Of a DNA stretch of 64,000 bases, positions 60,305 to 64,000 are shown piece after piece. A program made the translations under genes and the position numbers. Below the pieces are notes generated by a model. That model saw nothing but the letters and a program-made list of their open reading frames with translations. It searched no databases and was not told where the DNA came from. Every line of letters begins with the position of its first letter. The first letter of the stretch is position 1. Origin of the DNA: an uncultured Oscillospiraceae bacterium (lineage in GTDB: Bacteria; Bacillota; Clostridia; Oscillospirales; Ruminococcaceae); the NCBI GenBank assembly GCA_910584715.1, contig CAJUAN010000007.1:69761-133760 (forward strand), given 5' to 3'.

Positions 60305-60952
60305 ATGCCAAAGAAAACCTGTCCCCTTTGCGGGGGAAAGCTCAATAACAACTACTGCGAAAGCTGCGGCTACGACGTTCCCGAGGACGACGACCTCAGC
60401 GCGCTTTACGATATGGAGCCTGAAAACGACGCTTTCGGCGAGGTCGTCAGGGAGATAACTCCCGACGTTCAGTCGGAGGAGATATATCCGAACCGCCCCG
60501 CGGGTTTTGATACTGCCTATGAACAGTATCAGCAGCCGAAGTTCAAGGTCAGGGACAACGAGGGCAACACCGTACATCAGAATCCTTACGGTCAGCAGTC
60601 TCCGCCGCCCCCATTTGCGCAGCAGAACGGACAGAACAGGCAAAATCAGCAGAACGCCAATCCCTACGGAGGGTACAGGGGTTACGGCGGCGCGCAGAAT
60701 AACGGCGGGAACGCCGCTCCGCCGCCGTCTCCCTTTGCTAACCAAAGAGGACAAGGCGGGCAGAACCGGCAGACAACTCAGTACGCAAACGCGGGCGACT
60801 TTATGAAAGCCTACTGGTGGCTGCTGCTTATCGCGTTTTTAGCTCCGGTAGCGGCTATCATTGTACTCGTTTCCATCAAAAAAACAATAGATCAGAAATA
60901 CATCGGCATTGTTATCGCAGTGATAGTTCTGGGGTTTATACTTCCGCCTTAA
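60305..60952 (+). CDS. Zinc-ribbon membrane protein 2
   Basis: 215 residues from ATG 60305 (AAGGAG 13 nt upstream; TTG at 60296 is an alternative). KKTCPLCGGKLNNNYCESCGY ribbon, the shared block LSALYDMEPENDAFGEVVREITPD, a Gln/Asn/Gly-rich linker (about 80-155), then two hydrophobic helices (about 170-190 and 198-212). Paralogue of the genes on both sides. Confidence 0.72.
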   Translation: MPKKTCPLCGGKLNNNYCESCGYDVPEDDDLSALYDMEPENDAFGEVVREITPDVQSEEIYPNRPAGFDTAYEQYQQPKFKVRDNEGNTVHQNPYGQQSPPPPFAQQNGQNRQNQQNANPYGGYRGYGGAQNNGGNAAPPPSPFANQRGQGGQNRQTTQYANAGDFMKAYWWLLLIAFLAPVAAIIVLVSIKKTIDQKYIGIVIAVIVLGFILPP

Positions 60953-61009
60953 CGGCAGGTATTGACATTGAACGGAAAAAACGCGGAATTACAAACGGGT
61001 GGTGGCTTT

Positions 61010-61606
61010 ATGCTTTTACAGTGTCCCCTGTGCGGAGAGCTGACGACAGGCAGTACCTGTTTAAAATGCGGCTATGTCCTGCCCTCCGAGGAGGAGCTTG
61101 CGGCTCTTTATAACCTTGACCCCTCCGATTATCCGCAGACCGCCGCGGTTCGGGAGATAGTCCCGGAGCATATTTCCGGCGAGGTATATCCCGATACGGC
61201 TATGGCTGTCCCCGATATAAAAGTGCGCGGAGCGGCAGTCCGAGCGGCTGTAATGTCTCCCGTTAATCCGAAGCCGGTTTCCGTTCCGATGACATACAGC
61301 GCCAATATGCCGGCTGCAAATCCGCGTCCGGTTCAAAATATGCAGAACTTGCAGAATATGCAAAATACGCAGAGTCCGTCGGAGTTTATGTGGGACGTCT
61401 GGGAAAGCTTTGCCGAAAATTTCAGAAAGTGCTGGACGCTTCTGCCGCTGTGCTATTTCTTTCCCCCGTGTATAATAATATATTTCGTTGTGGCGGGGGT
61501 CAGGGCTTTTTCGGGTGAAAGGGTCAGCGTGCCTTTCGGTCTGCTTACGGCGCTGGCGGCTGTTCTCGGACGGCTGGGAGGCATAGCGTTTTTATTTTTA
61601 ATGTAA
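61010..61606 (+). CDS. Zinc-ribbon membrane protein 3
   Basis: 198 residues from ATG 61010 (GGGTGG upstream); an open frame to 60962 has no ribosome site. LQCPLCGELTTGSTCLKCGYVLP ribbon, shared block LAALYNLDPSDYPQTAAVREIVPE, linker with MQNLQNMQN repeats, then a helix region FRKCWTLLPLCYFFPPCIIIYFVVAGV and a C-terminal helix. Third paralogue in a row. Cys-rich membrane edges could add metal or lipid contacts; unknown. Confidence 0.72.
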   Translation: MLLQCPLCGELTTGSTCLKCGYVLPSEEELAALYNLDPSDYPQTAAVREIVPEHISGEVYPDTAMAVPDIKVRGAAVRAAVMSPVNPKPVSVPMTYSANMPAANPRPVQNMQNLQNMQNTQSPSEFMWDVWESFAENFRKCWTLLPLCYFFPPCIIIYFVVAGVRAFSGERVSVPFGLLTALAAVLGRLGGIAFLFLM

Positions 61607-61675
61607 TACATATTGCCGTGTCGTGCGGATCAGCAGGGAGCGGCATAGATTACCCCAATGCAAGGAGTGATGAAA

Positions 61676-62599
61676 ATGGGTCTGGAAGATCTGTTCAACG
61701 TTGTGAAAACCCGTTTCAACGCATATCCCGCCGCGCCCGAGGGCGAGGAAAGGGACAAGGCGGACAAAGCGGATAAAACCGATTCGGCGGTAAAGGTTCC
61801 CGCCAATATAGTTTTCAAGTGTCCGCGGTGCCTTAATATGATAATGACCGACGAGCTGGAAAAAAACCTGCGGGTGTGTCCCGAGTGCGGGTACCATGCG
61901 AGGCTTACGGCTCCGGAAAGGATAAGGCTCATTGCCGACAAGGAGAGCTTCCGCGAGTTCGACGCGGATATGAAAAGCCTGAACCCCATTGATTTTCCCG
62001 ACTATGAGGCGAAGCAGAGAAAGCTCCGCGAGAGCACGGGGCTGAACGACGCGGTGGTTACGGGAGAGTGTACGGTACGCGGTGAAAAATGCGTGCTGGG
62101 CGTTATGGATTCCCGCTATATGATGGCTTCAATGGGCAGCGTTGTGGGCGAAAAGATAACCCGCGCTTTCGAGTACGCAACGGAGCATAAGCTTCCGGTG
62201 ATAATGTTTACCGCTTCGGGAGGAGCGCGTATGCAGGAGGGTATAGTTTCCCTTATGCAGATGGCAAAGACAAGCGGCGCAGTGGCGCGTCACAGCGACG
62301 CGGGACTGCTCTATATAACCGTTCTTACCGACCCTACCACAGGCGGGGTGACGGCGTCCTTTGCTTCCCTGGGGGACATCATCATCGCCGAGCCGAAAGT
62401 CCTTGTGGGCTTTGCGGGACGGCGCGTTATCGAGGGTACCATAAAGCAGCGGCTTCCCGACGATTTTCAGTCCGCCGAATTTATGCTTGAGCACGGCTTT
62501 GCGGACATGATCGTGGAAAGGAAATCCATGCGCAGGACTATCGCGCATATTCTGAAGCTTCACCCTATGAGGGAATATCTGCGCGGAGGTGACGAATAA
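61676..62599 (+). CDS. accD: Acetyl-CoA carboxylase carboxyltransferase beta subunit
   Basis: 307 residues from ATG 61676 with AAGGAG 8 nt upstream; ATGs at 61658 and 61670 conflict with that site. Four-Cys zinc ribbon ([20 protein letters not shown] then [10 protein letters not shown]), a crotonase-fold core with [10 protein letters not shown] and [12 protein letters not shown]. An unusually long Asp/Lys-rich spacer precedes the ribbon. Stop overlaps the accA start. Confidence 0.96.
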   Translation: MGLEDLFNVVKTRFNAYPAAPEGEERDKADKADKTDSAVKVPANIVFKCPRCLNMIMTDELEKNLRVCPECGYHARLTAPERIRLIADKESFREFDADMKSLNPIDFPDYEAKQRKLRESTGLNDAVVTGECTVRGEKCVLGVMDSRYMMASMGSVVGEKITRAFEYATEHKLPVIMFTASGGARMQEGIVSLMQMAKTSGAVARHSDAGLLYITVLTDPTTGGVTASFASLGDIIIAEPKVLVGFAGRRVIEGTIKQRLPDDFQSAEFMLEHGFADMIVERKSMRRTIAHILKLHPMREYLRGGDE

Positions 62600-63414
62600 T
62601 GGAAAAGCTTAACAAGCTTACTCCCTATGAGAGGTTAGAGGTGGTGCGCCATAAGGGCAGACCTACTGTAAGGGACTATATCCCGGCTATTTTCGACGAG
62701 TTCTTCGAGATGCACGGCGATCGCTATTTCGGCGACGACGGGGCGGTAATGGGAGGTATAGCGTCCATAAACGGTATACCCGTGACCGTTATTGCCGAGG
62801 TAAAGGGCAGGAACCTTAACGAGAACAAGGACAGCAACTTTGCCATGCCCCACCCCGAGGGCTACAGAAAGGCTCTCAGGCTGGCAAAGCAGGCGGAGAA
62901 GTTCCACCGTCCGGTCATATGCTTTATCGATACTCCCGGCGCGTTCTGCGGCGTGGAAGCTGAAAAGCGGGGTCAGGGCGAGGCTATCGCAAGGAACCTT
63001 ATGGAATTTATGCGGCTGAGAACTCCCATAGTAAGCGTTGTGCTTGGAGAGGGCGGTAGCGGAGGCGCACTGGCTCTGGGCGTGTGCGACGAGCTGGCTG
63101 TTCTGGAGAATTCCATATATTCGGTGGTCTCCCCGAGAGGATTTGCTTCCATTCTCTGGAAAGATTCGGGAAAGGAAAAGGAAGCCTGCAATATTATGAG
63201 GGCTACCGCCGAAGATATGGTGGAACTGGGCATTGCGGAGAAGATCATAGAGGAGCCTTTAGGGGGTGCTCACAACGATATTGGTCAAACTGCTGAAAAT
63301 ATAGCCGAATTTTTATATAAAACTCTACACAAAAAAATGAAAATAGATATTGACGTTTTGCTAAATGAACGATATACTAAGTTTAGGAAGATCGGCGAGT
63401 TTACAGAAGCATAG
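62599..63414 (+). CDS. accA: Acetyl-CoA carboxylase carboxyltransferase alpha subunit
   Basis: 271 residues, shorter than the roughly 315 of E. coli but usual for clostridia. Motifs HGDRYFGDDGAVMGGIA, FIDTPGAFCGVEAE, GEGGSGGALALGVCD. Overlaps accD by one base (TAATG), so the pair is translationally coupled. Confidence 0.96.
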   Translation: MEKLNKLTPYERLEVVRHKGRPTVRDYIPAIFDEFFEMHGDRYFGDDGAVMGGIASINGIPVTVIAEVKGRNLNENKDSNFAMPHPEGYRKALRLAKQAEKFHRPVICFIDTPGAFCGVEAEKRGQGEAIARNLMEFMRLRTPIVSVVLGEGGSGGALALGVCDELAVLENSIYSVVSPRGFASILWKDSGKEKEACNIMRATAEDMVELGIAEKIIEEPLGGAHNDIGQTAENIAEFLYKTLHKKMKIDIDVLLNERYTKFRKIGEFTEA

Positions 63415-63494
63415 CCGCCGGATTTCATAATCCCGCATGGGCGGCTGTTCCTGCCGTATCCGCGGAAAAAAATACATGAACGGAGGAAATACTC

Positions 63495-63722
63495 ATGGTA
63501 TTCGATAAGGTAAAGGAGATCATCGTTGACCAACTCGACGTTGAAGCAGACAAGGTTACAGCGGGCGCAAACATTCAGGACGATCTGGGCGCAGATTCTC
63601 TTGACGTGGTTGACCTTGTAATGAGCCTTGAAGAGGAGTTTGACATCGAGATTCCCGACGAGGCTGTCGAGGGTATCAAGACTGTCGGCGATATCGTTAA
63701 GTATATCGAGGACAATCAGTAA
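63495..63722 (+). CDS. acpP: Acyl carrier protein
   Basis: 75 residues with the phosphopantetheine attachment Ser in [15 protein letters not shown]. Typical acidic helix bundle. It is the last gene, whereas in many clostridial fab clusters acpP follows fabH. Needs holo-ACP synthase, yet the AcpS-like gene in this window lacks its metal ligands. GGAGG upstream. Confidence 0.97.
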   Translation: MVFDKVKEIIVDQLDVEADKVTAGANIQDDLGADSLDVVDLVMSLEEEFDIEIPDEAVEGIKTVGDIVKYIEDNQ

Positions 63723-63746
63723 GCAAACCGCAAACAAAGAGAAAGC

Positions 63747-63786
63747 GCGCCGGGCAAGTTCAGAGCTGCTGCGGCGCGTTTTTTAG
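63747..63786 (+). terminator. Terminator of the fab/acc operon
   Basis: CGCGCCG (63747-63753) pairs with CGGCGCG (63773-63779), with a T run TTTTTT from 63780; 25 bases after the acpP stop. Confidence 0.88.
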
Positions 63787-63812
63787 AGGATAAAGACGGA
63801 TAAATTTGTAAT

Positions 63813-64000
63813 ATAAATTTTTGTTTAGCGGGGAGCCCCCGCGGGCTGAGTCACCCCCTACATAGATTTGTTGGAATCATTAGATAGCAATGCCCCCTCA
63901 AGGGGGCGGGGAAGTTTGTTTAGGCTTTACAAACGTTATAACCCCGCCAAAGATTAGCTGGTCAAGCTGAGCACAGCTTGCGGGGGTCAAGGGGGCAGAG
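63813..64000 (+). mobile_element. Non-coding palindromic repeat element, copy E, cut by the window end
   Basis: Left terminal repeat 63813-63830 identical to that of copy A, followed by the same GCGGGG/CCCCGC hairpin and TGCCCCC/GGGGGCG region. After about 63925 the sequence differs from the other copies. The right end is outside the window. Confidence 0.75.

Noticed and set aside
58714..60351. 545-codon minus-strand frame across accC and the zinc-ribbon gene
   Set aside because: Long but antisense to two well-supported genes; composition is arginine- and histidine-rich as expected of an antisense frame.
1..64000. tRNA or rRNA genes
   Set aside because: I looked for GGTTCGA-type T-arm motifs and rRNA-like blocks on both strands and found none outside coding sequence.

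Overview
The window looks like a chromosomal segment from a low-to-mid GC anaerobic Firmicute of the class Clostridia, most like the Ruminococcus/Oscillospiraceae group. Pointers are strong AGGAGG-type ribosome binding sites, a T-box leader on pheST, a SpoVAC-like sporulation protein, a clostridial-type fab/acc cluster, a GH130 mannoside phosphorylase, and consensus TTGACA/TATAAT promoters. Most of the sequence is dense core genome. No rRNA, tRNA, CRISPR array or transposase was seen. Family assignments come from reading motifs, not from searches.

Layout: 1-3.5 kb is an arabinose operon (araA, cut by the window edge, an FGGY kinase, araD). 3.8-5.5 kb holds divergent signalling genes (an Hpt protein; a GspE-N/CheX-like protein). 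5.7-8.4 kb is greA-lysS plus a membrane protein on the minus strand. 8.7-12.2 kb carries a polysaccharide deacetylase, a bactofilin and a large membrane protein, with a three-stem RNA-like structure between the last two. Superoxide dismutase follows. 13.8-20.8 kb is the cell-shape cluster mreB-orf-mreC-mreD-mrdA-minD-mgsA, bracketed by two nearly identical inverted copies of a non-coding repeat. 21.5-26.9 kb is a minus-strand run: a BtuF-like lipoprotein, two other lipoproteins, the NAD(P)HX repair enzyme, a degenerate AcpS and a membrane protein. 27-31.4 kb is T-box-pheS-orf-pheT, in which the middle gene sits between 32-bp inverted repeats. 31.5-32.7 kb is a compositionally odd patch with an MBL-fold hydrolase. 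32.8-36.8 kb is secG-rnr-MFS exporter, the exporter preceded by a 12-residue leader peptide and mutually exclusive hairpins. 37-49.8 kb is mixed accessory and housekeeping DNA: XRE regulators, gap, tandem 95-bp repeats, spoVAC, PP2C, an AGCS symporter, an MNT/HEPN pair, an AraC regulator and a GH130 enzyme. 49.9-63.8 kb is type II fatty acid synthesis: fabD-SCP2-aroE-orf leftward and fabH-orf-fabG-fabF-accB-fabZ-accC-three zinc-ribbon genes-accD-accA-acpP rightward from a shared divergent promoter region.

The most unusual content lies between the genes. Five copies (one cut by the window end) of a 445-578 bp palindromic, non-coding element share about 17-18 bp terminal inverted repeats and TA at their ends, as expected of a MITE family. 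Two copies could support inversion of the mre cluster, one may lend a -35 box to the MNT/HEPN operon, and one ends 7 bp from an AraC-gene promoter. Other points to follow are the exporter attenuator, the inverted-repeat cassette inside pheST, two enzymes (AcpS, MNT nucleotidyltransferase) that have lost their metal-binding acidic residues, and three paralogous zinc-ribbon membrane proteins inside the acetyl-CoA carboxylase operon.
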